NCBI GenBank assembly: GCA_001600615.1
Contig: BCKK01000006.1
Location: 1,443,966-1,507,965 of the forward strand
Length of the DNA: 64,000 nucleotides
Direction: 5' to 3'
Source of the DNA: Dioszegia crocea
Taxonomy: Eukaryota > Basidiomycota > Tremellomycetes > Tremellales > Bulleribasidiaceae
This document shows positions 10,653 to 21,192 of the stretch, piece after piece. The notes beneath the pieces were generated by a model. That model made no database searches and was not told where the DNA came from. It saw only the letters and a program-made list of their open reading frames with translations. Both the position numbers and the translations under genes were made by a program. Each line of letters begins with the position of its first letter. Within the stretch, counting starts at the first letter, position 1.

Positions 10653-12497
10653 ATGGCTGCCGTACCCGAGTATCAGCGCATATCCAAGGAATTCAAGGCG
10701 AATCTTGAGTCTTGCATCCCAGCCGAATATCTCCCTGCCGACTTTCCGAAAGATGTGTCGAGACTAGTCACCACATGCGGCATCCTTACTGCAGCCGAAG
10801 TAGACATCGTCGCACTCGACGCGACGGACCTGCGGGATGGTCTCGCCAGTCGGAAATTCAGCTCTGTGGCGGTGACTACTGCTTACCTGAAGGCGGCGGC
10901 GATCGTTCATGGCGCAACCAACTGCTTGATGGATTACTTTCCCGAGGAAGCGTTAGCTCGGGCTAAGTACCTCGACGATGAGCTTGAACAGACCGGTAAA
11001 CCCACAGGTCCGCTGCACGGTGTACCAATCTCAATTAAAGGTTAGTCGCAGATATTGGCTTGATGCTGACAATCAGATCATCTCGGTATGAAGGGACATG
11101 AGATCACAGCCGGGTTCGCTTCTTGGGTGGGAAAACATATCCCAGAGAAAGACGGCACATTTGTCGGAATCTTGCGAGATGCCGGCGCAGGTAAGCACAT
11201 GCTAGTCTTGAGCTCATTCCAGTCTTCTATGTCAAGACAACCCTTCCTCAAGCCATCATGCACCTCGAAACGAACAGCTTCTTGGGTGCCACAGTCAACC
11301 CGTACAATCGCGACTTGACGGCCGGTGGTTCGAGCGGAGGCGAGTCAGCTCTTGTAGCAGCTTGGGGTAGTCCCTTAGGGTGAGTCAAGTATGATGTTAA
11401 TACTGATTCTTAGGATTGGAACGGATATTGGCGGTAGTATTCGGAACCCATGTGCTCATACCGGGATATACGGTTTCAAACCTACCTCCACGCGTTTGCC
11501 AAAAGGCGGCAACAAGGTCAGTCGATCGAAAAAAATCAGCTCATTTCCAGGCCGAGATGGTTGGACAAGAATCAGTCGCTGGAGCTATTGGTCCCATGTC
11601 CCGCTCCGCACGCGATATGTTCCTCTGCGTCGAGACTGTCCTCGCGGCTGAGCCCTGGCGCCTTGACTCTTCGCAAGTGGGAATGAAGTGGAGGCCCGAG
11701 GAGGTGGTTTGGAAAGGAGGAGACAAACCGAGGATTGGTGTGATGTGGAATGATGGTGTTGTCATTCCCCAGGCACCGATGCGTAGGGCACTAGAGCAGG
11801 CCGTCGAGAAGCTGCGTGCTCAGGGCTACGAAGTGGTCGACTTTGAGCCGTACAAGTCAGCCGAATCTTGGGACATCATTGTGAGTAGTTAGTCAAATAT
11901 AAGCTGACATTAGACATGTCTCTACTTTACAGACGGTGGTCAGAGAGTGAAGCGAGCTATCGATGTCACAGGAGAACCCACACTCCCATTGACAAAGTGG
12001 ATTTTGGAGCAAAACCAGAAGGAGCGCTCGTCCCTTGAGGTCTTTGAGGTGAGTCCTGGCATCTGAGTATGCTGAGTGTAGCTTGTTAAACGACGCGAGG
12101 GTTTCCGAGCCGAGTTCAACGCCCATTTTGCAGCTTCGAATGTCGATGTCATACTTTGTCCTCCTGCACCTGGTCCGGCCCCAGCTTTGGGAACGAGCCG
12201 CTATTGGACATACACCTCATTCTTCAACTTGGTCGACTACCCCGCTGGCGTGCTCCCCATCGGCAGTTTCGTCACTCTTGATGATGTTCGAGAGCCAGAG
12301 CGAGAATTCCTTAGCGCCGCCGATAAGGAGGTCTGGTCAGCATGTGAGTCTTCGCGGGTGAAGAGCTGTGCTGATGGTCAGACTCTCCGGAAGTTATGGT
12401 TGGAGCTCCGCTATCCCTTCAAGTCGTGGCTGGGCGATGGGAGGATGAAAAGGCGATGCTTGCGCTGCAGATGATAGATGGCGTCCTGCAGAAGTAG
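10653..12497 (+). CDS. Amidase (amidase-signature family)
   Basis: Hydrolyses carboxamides to acid and ammonia, probably for nitrogen supply. ATG is at 10653; the open frame upstream has only a TTG. About seven exons give a protein of about 540 aa. By my exon join the catalytic triad is Lys129 (PISIKD, intron inside the next codon), cis-Ser204 in GGSSGGESAL, and nucleophile Ser228 in GTDIGGSIRNP. The 24-residue spacing of the two serines equals that in FAAH (217/241). The downstream blocks GPMSRSARDMFL, VILCPPAPGPAP and FFNLVDYPAGVLPIG are typical. The C-terminus ends GAPLSLQVVAGRW...DGVLQK with TAG at 12495-12497. One intron (after GGNK) is only about 36 nt. It shares the promoter region with the amine oxidase and is followed 123 bp later by a regulator gene. 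Confidence 0.92.
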
Positions 12498-12620
12498 TCG
12501 TGGTCCTGTGAACTTCATAATAGTAGAAATTAGAAATGATGATGGACGAGAAAGTGATCTCAATTGGCATCAACGATTTGGTGATCCCTTTCGCATTTGT
12601 ACTTCCCACTCCAAATTTTG

Positions 12621-14463
12621 ATGTCTGCCGGTCCTGATGCGGACTCGTGGACATTTGTCCAAGTCGACCCAACTGCCCCTAAGAAACGTCGGAAGCGAAG
12701 AAAAGTATCACCCACCGCTGCTGATGTAGCTCCAGGACCCGGATTATCGACTTCGCCAGGCGACGACAACCAAATTGTAGACCAGGTCTACTCATCTACT
12801 CCCTTTACGGCCGACCCTTACGAAGGCCCTACGCACGATGCTATCGTCACTCGCCGACCTCGAGAGGCCCCGCCGGGAGCATTGGGAGGCATGGATGATT
12901 TTGAGCGGTTCATATCTCTGTCGGACGCGCAGGATGCGCAGAGCGGAGAGGGGATGAATTGGACGGATTTATTCGGGGAGAATTTGTTTACTCCTTGGAC
13001 ACCGATGGCTACGACGCCTGTCGAATCTGCTCTGTTCGACTTCTGTGAGTTCAGACTGTCTGCGCCGTGGATCTGACGCTGAAATGGCGTAGACGCAATG
13101 GAGACGGTCAAAGCTTCTGTGTCGTTTGATGACGAATTCAATCCCTTTCGCGAGGTGAGTCGAAGCACTGCCATGATTTCTTGTCTCAAGCTGACAGACA
13201 GGCCCTACTTCCACTCGCTGCATCGGATCCCTCTACATTCCACGCCGCACTGGCTGTGGCCGGAGCGCACTGGGCGAATCGCCTCCGCCTTTCTGACCGG
13301 CAAGGGGACGAACGGACGTTGAAACAGGTTCGACTTCTTGATCTTGCCTCAGCTGTAAGCTCAAATGCGCTATCTCATCGCTGTATGTCTGAAGCTGACT
13401 ATCTAGTATCACAGAAGCATCGCGCAGGATATCGTCAAACAGCTCTTTAGCGACGATATGACCCCCGCGGCACGACAAGCAGCGGAGGAAGCGCGTGTGG
13501 GGTCCAAGATCCTCAATATGACTTGGCAGACCTTTTCCGACGGCTTCATCGTCAGAGGAGAATTGCTCCGGAATGTACACAGGGTGATCAGGCTGAGCGG
13601 GAACAGCAGAGGGGTAGTTGGCGCTATGGGACGGTTCTTGAGGATCTGGCTGAGTTGGGGTGAGTTTTTTTGGCCGCGCTCAAACCAGAAACTTTGCTGA
13701 CAAGCCTTAGTTGATACCTTGGATGCTGCTGCTCATCGACGGGCGCGCTCCACATGGGACTCTGCCTTGAATGTGATGGAGCAGGAGAAGGTGGATCATG
13801 CGCTACGGAGGACTGTGGGGTGTACTCGTGGTGCGTACCACCGACGAATGTGAGACTCAGGGCAAAGCTGATCGGCAATAGATACCCTCCAACTCATCGC
13901 TCGTACTTCCGCCTTGTCCGCGCCGCTAACTTTCCTCGACTTTGAGGCAGTGAAGCATCACGCCGATCTCGCCTCCGATCTCCACACCGAAATACTCCAA
14001 AATCTGTCACATCGCGTTGAGCCTGATGAATCCTCTACTGCCGCTCGGGCTTTCCTGCTCGCCTTACACCTATACTTCCTCAATGCGGTACATCACTCGG
14101 CCCTGGACCATCCCTCGGTCATTTGGGGTGTCCAGGAAATGCTCAACCTTCTCGCTCACGCCGAGGAGCACCGACATCGGCAGGCTTGGGCCACATGGCC
14201 TTACTTCATCCTCGGATTGCACGTCACCAGCACCCGACACCGCCGGCGTGTGCTCGATAGATTCACATGGCTCGCTACTACTCTCAGCGTGGGAAATCTG
14301 TCGACGCTGAAGACATGTCTGGAGATGCTGTGGGAACGGCGGGACAAAGGGGATAGTGTTACATGGCAGGAGTGAGTTTGCAATCATCTTTGTACTTGGA
14401 TCTACAGCTGACTTGTCAAGAATCTCCATCTCTCTCGGTGGAGCTATCGTGACTCCGCTGTGA
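12621..14463 (+). CDS. Fungal-specific transcription factor domain protein without a visible zinc cluster
   Basis: The C-terminal 400 residues resemble the fungal-specific regulatory domain of PF11951 type. They carry NPFREALLPLAASDPSTFHAAL, then AVAGAHWANRL, and many later helices (RAFLLALHLYFLNAVHH, QAWATWPYFILGLHV). The final exon (AATCTCC...) adds ISISLGGAIVTPL before TGA 14461-14463. The N-terminus has a strong basic nuclear-localisation-like run KKRRKRRK at residues 15-22 and a Pro/Asp-rich linker. No Cys-x2-Cys-x6-Cys binuclear cluster is found at the start, and only 123 bp separate it from the amidase stop, leaving little room for a lost exon. It sits inside a nitrogen-scavenging block, so a regulatory role there is an inference. 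Introns are of normal size. Confidence 0.75.
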
Positions 14464-14761
14464 TCTCAGACCACTGCTTGCTTCTCAGGAGCACTCATCA
14501 GTTCGCAAGCTCGAATAACATCATTACGTAAAGACGTTCCTTCGGCACCGATCGCCGCCTCACTACGGCCGCAGCGATAAGCAACGTCCCCTGTCGCAGC
14601 GATAAGAAGTAAGGTACATTAGGCAAGTTGCTTAACCCAAAGTGGTTATACACTCATAAAGATAAGGCACTGATACCAAGCAGATCACCCAACGGCATAT
14701 AACTCAGTCATCCCTCACTCCGGCATGATGTCCACCATCACCCATCCTCGCCTGACTGAAC
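14464..14761. promoter_or_regulatory. Promoter of the Dal5-like transporter: GATAAG boxes and shared 15-mer
   Basis: GATAAG boxes lie at 14576-14581, 14601-14606 and 14661-14666. CTTAACCCAAAGTGG at 14631-14645 is an exact copy of the 15-mer in the amine oxidase/amidase promoter (10483-10497). In both places GATAAGGC follows it downstream. Confidence 0.6.
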
Positions 14762-16783
14762 ATGTCGCTCCTCACCAAAGCGCCCATTCTCGACGGTATC
14801 TCCCCGACCCTAGATCAGAAAGACATCACATTCACCCAAGTGCTGCCCGTCGAGCTTGACGGGTATGATGACAAGGATGCCCTCCCCACGGCTCGACACT
14901 TGTTCAACTACGAGGATGGAGAGCGGCTCAAGCGCAAGGCCGATGTCCGACTTTTGCTCATTTTGGCTTGCTGCTACCTGCTCAAGAACATCGATACCAA
15001 CCTGGTCTCTGTAAGTGACTTCCCTTCGCTTAGTGAACCGACTGACGCGTGCAGTATGTCCTCACAATCAATACTGGCGAACCCGGCAACATCCTCACTA
15101 TGCTCAACATGGACAAAGATCAGTATGCGTGGGCAAGCACAGTGTTTACTGTCTTCTTCATTCTGGCGGAAATCCCAAGCAATTTGATGATCAAGTGGGC
15201 GACTCCAAGGGTATGTTGACGTCCGCTTTCGAAAAGGCAGTCAGGTGGCTAACGATCAATAGCTTCACTTTGTCCGAATCATCCTCCTCTGGTCTATCGC
15301 CTGCGCATGTACTGCCGCTACCAAGAATATGGCCGGATTCTTGGCGATGCGAGGTTTACTGGGTCTGTTCGAAGGTGGTCTGTGGCCCGGAATCTTGTTC
15401 CAGTACGTTTGCACGTTATATCAATTTTGACATCGCTGACCTTCAGGCTTACTGCGTGGTATCGTCCGGATGAACTTGCCGTCCGAGCTACCTTCCTGAT
15501 TACCGTAAGCCAACCCACGTCTCACCTAGTTCCTCGCTAAAACAATCAGCTTGGTCTCTTCTCCGGTATCGTTGACGCTTTCCTTACCTACGGTATCTGT
15601 AAGTTGAATATGCCTCCACATAGCAAGATGTCACTGATAAATAGCCTTCATCGACGGTCGCGGAATGGCAGGCTGGCAATGGGCGTACGTCATCACCGGT
15701 CTGATCGGTTTCGTCCTCGCCACCGTTGTCTTCTTCTGCCTGCCCGACTGGCCCGACTCTCCTCCCTCCCGCCGTCAATTCCTCTCACCTGAAGAAGGCG
15801 CATTCATGGTCGCTCGTCTTCCTCCCAATGCCTCCAAATCTACCGACAAGAATTTCGACTGGCAAGCTATCAAGGCGGATCTCAAGGATGGATTACTATG
15901 TGAGTGTCTTCCTCTTGCCCAATGTGACTCTCGCTGAAGTGTCAGGGTCGTTTGGCGGAATCATGATGCTGGCACAAGTCGGCACGACTGGTCTGACTTT
16001 CTGGCTGCCTACTATTATCCAGTCATTCGGACTTGCAGGTCGCAATACCAGTCGGTCAATCTGCTAAAGACTGATTTGAAACCTCGTGCTGACTTTGTGC
16101 AGGTACACTGCTCACCATTCCCCCTTCTGTGTTCTACATCATCGTCTCGGTCTCCTTCGGCTATTATCTCGATCGTCAGAGCAAGATACCCAAGCCGATG
16201 TTCATGATTGTTGCACAGGTCGTCATCATCTGTGAGTAACCTATTCGAAGTGCATCTTGCGATCGATGCTGATTTCATTCAGGCACATTCATTGGATTGA
16301 TGGTGTGCACAAATACTGGGGGTCTGTATGCGCTCATCATGGTATGTCGTGGTCGGCTAGCTAGCTGTGGTCTAACTGACACGACCAGTTCGCCTACGTC
16401 CCTTACGCCGTCTACCAAACCTGTATCATCCCCATGCGAGCCATGACGACCAAAGGCTCATCTTCCGCTGCCTTCGCCTACGCCTTCCAGAACGTGTTTG
16501 GAAACTCGGTCGGCCTGTAAGTACCCATCTTGCCACTCAATAAACGTCAGCTGACCATACCAGATTCTCTGCTCAGATATTCCAAAGCAAATACGCCCCC
16601 CGCTATATCGTTTCTTACGGTGTCTGCGTCGCCTTCTTCGCTGCTTCCATCGGAGCCGTCTGCTCTATGTGGTACTTCTGTAAAGATGTCGAGAAACAGA
16701 CTCGTATGATTGCTCGTGATCGGCGCTCGGCTGGGAAGAATGGAGGAGAGGTCATTGAGGCGGATGTTCAGATGAGGAAGTGA
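14762..16783 (+). CDS. MFS anion:cation symporter, allantoate-permease (Dal5/Tna1) family
   Basis: Plasma-membrane importer of a small organic acid or nitrogen compound. Allantoate, ureidosuccinate, nicotinate and similar anions are the known substrates of the family; the one here is not readable. The protein starts MSLLTKAPILDG, with an acidic N-terminal tail and then VRLLLILACCYLLKNIDTNLVS (TM1). The block GQPGNI-like TGEPGNILTMLNM and AEIPSNLMIKWATPR, RGLLGLFEGGLWPGI and TAWYRPDELAVRATF are all typical. The second half has GFWLP-like LTFWLPTIIQSF and TTKGSSSAAFAYAFQNVFGNSVG. Twelve hydrophobic segments fit. About ten introns are present, one with a GTCGCA donor. The stop TGA is at 16781-16783. 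Genomic context (amine oxidase, amidase, regulator, shared promoter motif) points to nitrogen-source uptake. Confidence 0.88.
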
Positions 16784-17334
16784 GCGGGTTTGTCAGGAAT
16801 TGGATGAGAGGTTTTGTATAGATTTCGGGATCCAGGTTGTTTGTTAGATTTTTGAAATTGGTGCTTGATGAAATAATGCATGCTTATAGATAGGTGTAGC
16901 CATGGCTATGGCCTTGCTGTCCATGCCCATGCTTACATAGGCTCAGTTTAGGATAGCCTCACCGAGCTATGGGGGGCTCTCATCTTACTTTAGGCCCATC
17001 ACGGATCTTCCTGGCTGGCTGCCACGTGGCAGCAAAAATAAGGCATCTTGACCGGGCCTGCGAGACAACCTCACACCCAACTCTACTTCATATATCTACA
17101 GCGCAATACCCACCAGACACAGCAGAGAAGGGCAGATCAATAGCATTCTGGATCAGATTCAACCACCACGGGAAAAAAACGAGCCCCAAAACGACAAAGG
17201 AACAGCGGAAATACAAGCATTTGTTCTCGAGCAAACGCCACCTCATCCCGTAACTCCCAGGCGCAGGCCCGTCTCATTCACCCCTGGCGTCTGTGCATAT
17301 CCACTCAGTACTGCTCCTTGGATAGACAAGCGAG
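16784..17334. other. Intergenic stretch upstream of CstF-64
   Basis: A 551-bp gap between tandem genes. I see no credible ORF, RNA gene or repeat; a T/A-rich ctacttcatatatctacag stretch at about 17083-17101 could belong to the promoter of the next gene. Confidence 0.4.
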
Positions 17335-19455
17335 ATGCCGCCCCACGCAACTCGTACAATTTTCGGTAAGCTCAATTCCCAGATGGATGGCGGGCACCTT
17401 GACCGGTCCGCTTTGGTCTTGCTTGCTATTCACGATGACTGAGCTATATACTGACTGCTCAAATAGTTGCCAACATACCTTAGTACGTGAAGTTCACCCA
17501 ACTATCTTCAGTATCGACATCACCACCCGGAAGAAGACTGGTAGAAACGGCTCAGGAAGCTGACCTTTTCAGTGATGTATCAGAAGAACAACTAGCGGGT
17601 GTCTTTTCGGAAGCTGGCCCTGTCTCGAATGTAGAGTGAGTAAAATGGTTTGCGTGGCTTGCGTTAACTGACAATGTGCTTATTGTCCTAGGATTAAATT
17701 CGACACAGCCACTGGCCGGTCAAAGGGGTATGCTTTCGTGCAATTCTACGGTGAGTGATTGCTTCTCATTGTGTTCCTTGTGGCAGCTTAGAGGCGGGAC
17801 GTCTGTGCATCTGAGAGGAGTAAATGGTGTGGAAAAGGAATCTGAGCTCGGACCTTATATTCTGGGCGTATCCGCGAGATTTCCCCCTTTTCCCCGACCT
17901 CTCTTCCGTTTCTACCTATATATCCGCCTTCATTCAGAATCATAGCTGATCTAGTCCCTCTCCATCCATATAAATCTCCGATCATCTTCAACTGCGTCTA
18001 TCACATATTATCACAATGACCAACTCTTACCGTACTCCACCCCGCCGACTTCCTCCTTCCCGCCTCCGACATTCCTTCTCTCCCGAAACTTTCCACTATC
18101 CCCTTCCGACCAAACCTTTCTCTTCGCCTATCCATCATCGTCATCACAACGATCGACACTTTTTTCGCCCTTGCGACACTTATCGGCCTGCAGATGACGC
18201 AACGGCTGCGTCAGCGGTACGGAATCTTTCCAGCGTGGAGGTGAATGGGCGTAATTTGCGGGTGGAGGCGAGTACGGATGAGCCCGGGCCGCGGACGCGA
18301 CAGGAGAATGGTCGTAGTGGAGGAGGTGGTGGTGGTGGTGGTGGTGGTGGTGGCGGAGGTGGTGGTAGGGGTGGAGGCGGAGGAGGAAGAAGCGGTAGGG
18401 ATGATACACCACCTGGAGGCCGGTATGGGGGACCGCCAGGGCCACCAGGCGGTGGCGGATATCCTCCAATAGGAATGGGGATGGGCGGTCCACCTCCACC
18501 TGGACCAGGACCAGGCTTTGGCGCACCGGGCCCTGGACCCATCGGCGGAGAACCCCAACCTCGATTAGACCTCGGTCTCCTTCCGCCCGGACAGGATATC
18601 CCGCCTAATATGGGCAAAAGCACCGATGCAATCAGCAAGACGCTCGCTGCTGTTAGTCCGGGTCAGATGCAGGATGTCATGGCGGGGATGAAGGTGAGTT
18701 GAATGGAGCCCGTGGTTCGACAAAGCTCACTCGGTACAGACACTAGTGATGACTCAGCCTGAGCAAGCTCGACAACTCCTCCAATCTAAGCCTCAACTCG
18801 CATATGCTTTATTCCAAGCCATGCTACTGATGAACATTGTCGACGCTTCAGTCCTACAGGTGAGCTACTCGCCACATCATCTGCACACGAAGCAAGGCCA
18901 CAGCTGACTCATTTAGCGAATCCAACCCATCCCAGCTTCGGCTCCGGCACCAGGCTACAACTCTGCCCCTTACCCATCATACGGCCAAAGCCAGGGTGGT
19001 CCACCCCAGCCTTCACCAAACGCATACCCCGGATCTGGCGGAGCCAACTTCAACCGTCCTGGCCCACCTCCTCCAGGTCCTCCTGCAGGCTACAGCGGTC
19101 CCCCTGCTGCTGGTGGATACGGTTACAATTCGCCTGCGCCTAATATGCCACCTCGTGCTCCACCGCCAATCATGTCGGGTTTGGCTGCGCTACCTCCTAA
19201 GACCCAGGCTGCTTTGGCGGGTTTGCCCGAAGAGCAGAAGGTACGCCTTTCAGCTCTGTAGTTCATAGTCTTTTTGTGACAAAAGCTGACGGTTATAGAA
19301 TATGCTGGTGCAGGTCCTGCAACTGACGGAACCTCAAATTGCGGCGTTGGACCCTACTCAAAAGGCGTCCATCATGCAATTGGTGAGTTGCTTGTAGGGC
19401 ACCGATCTGGTCCAGAACGCAGCTGATTTCTTTCCAGCGTCAACAATTCCTTTGA
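17335..19455 (+). CDS. RNA15: Cleavage stimulation factor 64-kDa subunit homologue (CSTF2 / Rna15)
   Basis: RNA-binding subunit of the mRNA 3'-end cleavage machinery. ATG is at 17335-17337. Four small exons build the RRM: TRTIFVANIPYDVSEEQL, GPVSNVEIKFD, GRSKGYAFVQFYD (RNP1) and DATAASAVRNLSSVEVNGR. The RRM is split by a 443-nt intron (17751-18193), far longer than the usual 50-60 nt. A Gly-rich hinge-like run follows, encoded by GGT repeats at 18317-18388, and then a Pro/Gly stretch. The hinge domain is clear: SKTLAAVSPGQMQDVMAGMKT, LLQSKPQLAYALFQAML, NIVDASVLQRI. The C-terminal three-helix domain (KNMLVQVLQLTEPQIAALDP, SIMQLRQQFL) ends at TGA 19453-19455. The domain order matches CstF-64. 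It is convergent with SEC62. Confidence 0.92.
18317..18388 (+). repeat. GGT/GGA microsatellite in the CstF-64 coding region
   Basis: A run of GGT, GGA and GGC triplets encodes an almost pure polyglycine linker between the RRM and the hinge domain. It is likely to vary in length between strains. Confidence 0.85.
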
Positions 19456-19703
19456 TTGGCGTGAAAATGTCGACGACGCAAAGAGTAAACAGTGTCTTAG
19501 GGTGGATTCCATTAGATCGAGACGAAGCAAGTAGTATGATGAGATGAGAAGGAAGTTATCAGACGGACAGCAAACAGCTCCGTCATAGTTTAGAAGCAAA
19601 CACCATGCATCTGACGATGAACATGCTGTACATCCATCTTTACCCTCATGTCTCATCCGCCTCATCTAGTAGACGTCCAACTTATTTCGCCTCATGTCAT
19701 AGA

Positions 19704-20979
19704 CTACTCTTCAATCTCCTCTATCGTAGCCTGTTGCCGCCTGTGCGGACCCGCACTACCCTGCCCAACCTGTACGCCCGTCGTTTTCCCGCCCGCAGCT
19801 GACCCAGACCCGGCCGCATCCCCGGCTACCGGCTTCAACTCCGCTTGCGCAGGTTGCGAACCCATCATATCCCCACCAGCGATATGCATCGATCCTGCCG
19901 CACCGCCAGTTCCGCCGGTTGTCGAGCGTTTCTTGCCGGAGGACGAGCTGGTTCCTACGCGCTTCTTCTTCTTTTTGGGCTCATCGAATGCCCAGACTGG
20001 GATGAATGACTCGACCTGGTTCGTCAGCTCTACCCCAATATCGGCCAAATGTAGAGAAGACTCACAAATCCAACATCCTCAAATAAGTTGGGGAACATCC
20101 AAATCGCCCTCTTGGTAGCTACGACGGTGATGCACCAGAAGATCAGACGAACTATTGCCAGTGCAATTAGAGCACCTATAGCTCCCAGAGCTAGAATACT
20201 CAGGTACCACACGCCGAGCCGGAGTGTAGCTGGCCACAAGGGGAAGAGGACACCGGCAAAGATGACGAGCACCATAGCGGCGGCGCCGAGATAGGTCGTC
20301 AAGGGTGATCCATCGTAGAACCAGGCATAGTATGCGTCAGGAGTGAAGTGTTGTTGAGGAGAGAGAAGGAGGGTTTTGGGGGTGCCGGCTGGAGGAGCGG
20401 GATCGGGAGTGGGACGTTCGACTCGAAGGAAAAAGGCACTGGGGGTCAACTTGGTCCAATAAGCGAAATGAGGTAGTCTTACTTTGGTAGAACCTTGCCC
20501 AGCAGCTCCTCAGCGGCCTTCTCATCCTCAATAGAAGGGACTTTCTTGGTCTTGAGATATGCGGGACCGGTGAGAACGCGTACAGCCGTCTTTCCTGAGA
20601 TTGATGAGCTTCAAATCAACCAACGACGACTGGGCTAGGTGACCCAAAGAGTGTGAGTGATTTGAGATGGTTCACCCTTGAAGTAGTCCACCCTCTTTCC
20701 ATTCAAGACGCCCCTCCTAATTTTGGGTCCATTTTTACCTCTGAGAAAATCGGCAACGGCTTTGAGCTCAATAGGTGCCTGTGTAGGTATCAGTCATTAT
20801 CCTTTCCAGCAGACGCGTCGAGAGTCCATAACGCTCTCAGCCGTTTGGACGACGCTCGACTCGTGACTTTTGAGCTGAAACATACCCGTTTCCTGACACA
20901 TCAGCTCTTTTGGAATTGGTATCAGCTTGAAGACTTACTGAGCTTCCACTACAGGAGTAGCGTCTGATGGGCCTGGCAT
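19704..20979 (-). CDS. SEC62: Sec62, ER post-translational translocon subunit
   Basis: Subunit of the Sec62/63 complex, which drives post-translational protein import into the ER. ATG is at 20977-20979 (MPGPSDATPVVEAQ). Keeping frame into APIELKAVADFL requires a 7-nt microexon (20886-20892) between two introns. Then come the conserved N-terminal cytosolic domain with VLNGKRVDYFKGKTAVRVL, TGPAYLKTKKVPSIEDEKAAEELLGKVLP, and AFFLRVERP. Two transmembrane helices follow the short luminal segment (YLGAAAMVLVIFAGVLFPLWP; ILALGAIGALIALAIVRLIFW). The block KRAIWMFPNLFEDVGFVESFIPVW is diagnostic. The C-terminus is basic (EPKKKKKR), then Gly/Ser/Ala-rich, ending IEEIEE at 19704. It is a single-copy housekeeping gene in fungi. 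It lies divergent from a BTB gene, with 213 bp between. Confidence 0.92.
20886..20892 (-). other. SEC62: Probable 7-nt microexon of SEC62
   Basis: The minus-strand heptamer GAAACGG follows ...GATGTGTCAG and precedes GTATGT. Including it turns a frame-breaking 3-exon join into Q-K-R-A-P-I-E-L. The flanking introns each have a CTGAT branch-like site. Without it the first exon (phase 2) and the ELKAVADFL exon are out of frame. Confidence 0.6.
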
Positions 20980-21192
20980 TATTCTACCTGCGTAGGGGTT
21001 ATAGAAGAGACAAAACAGATCAATCGAAGTCACCTCGGTATGGTGCGGGATCAAAATCTGAGACACAATTGAGCAGCATTCCTTCAGCCAGAATTCATTG
21101 TCTTTGCTTGCCTTCTACCTCGCCTCTTACGCACTCCAGGGACATCAATGGCCCCTAGGAAGAGGCTGCATACTGGTAGCCCAAACGCTGAT

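Noticed and set aside
18180..18638. Minus-strand poly-Pro frames opposite the CstF-64 Gly-rich region
   Set aside because: They are mirrors of the GGT repeat and have no other support.
18016..18702. Long plus-strand frame with a Pro/His-rich start (MTNSYRTPPRRLP) as a separate gene
   Set aside because: Its 3' part is the CstF-64 RRM/Gly exon in the same frame; the 5' part is the long intron. Kept only as a possible alternative start.
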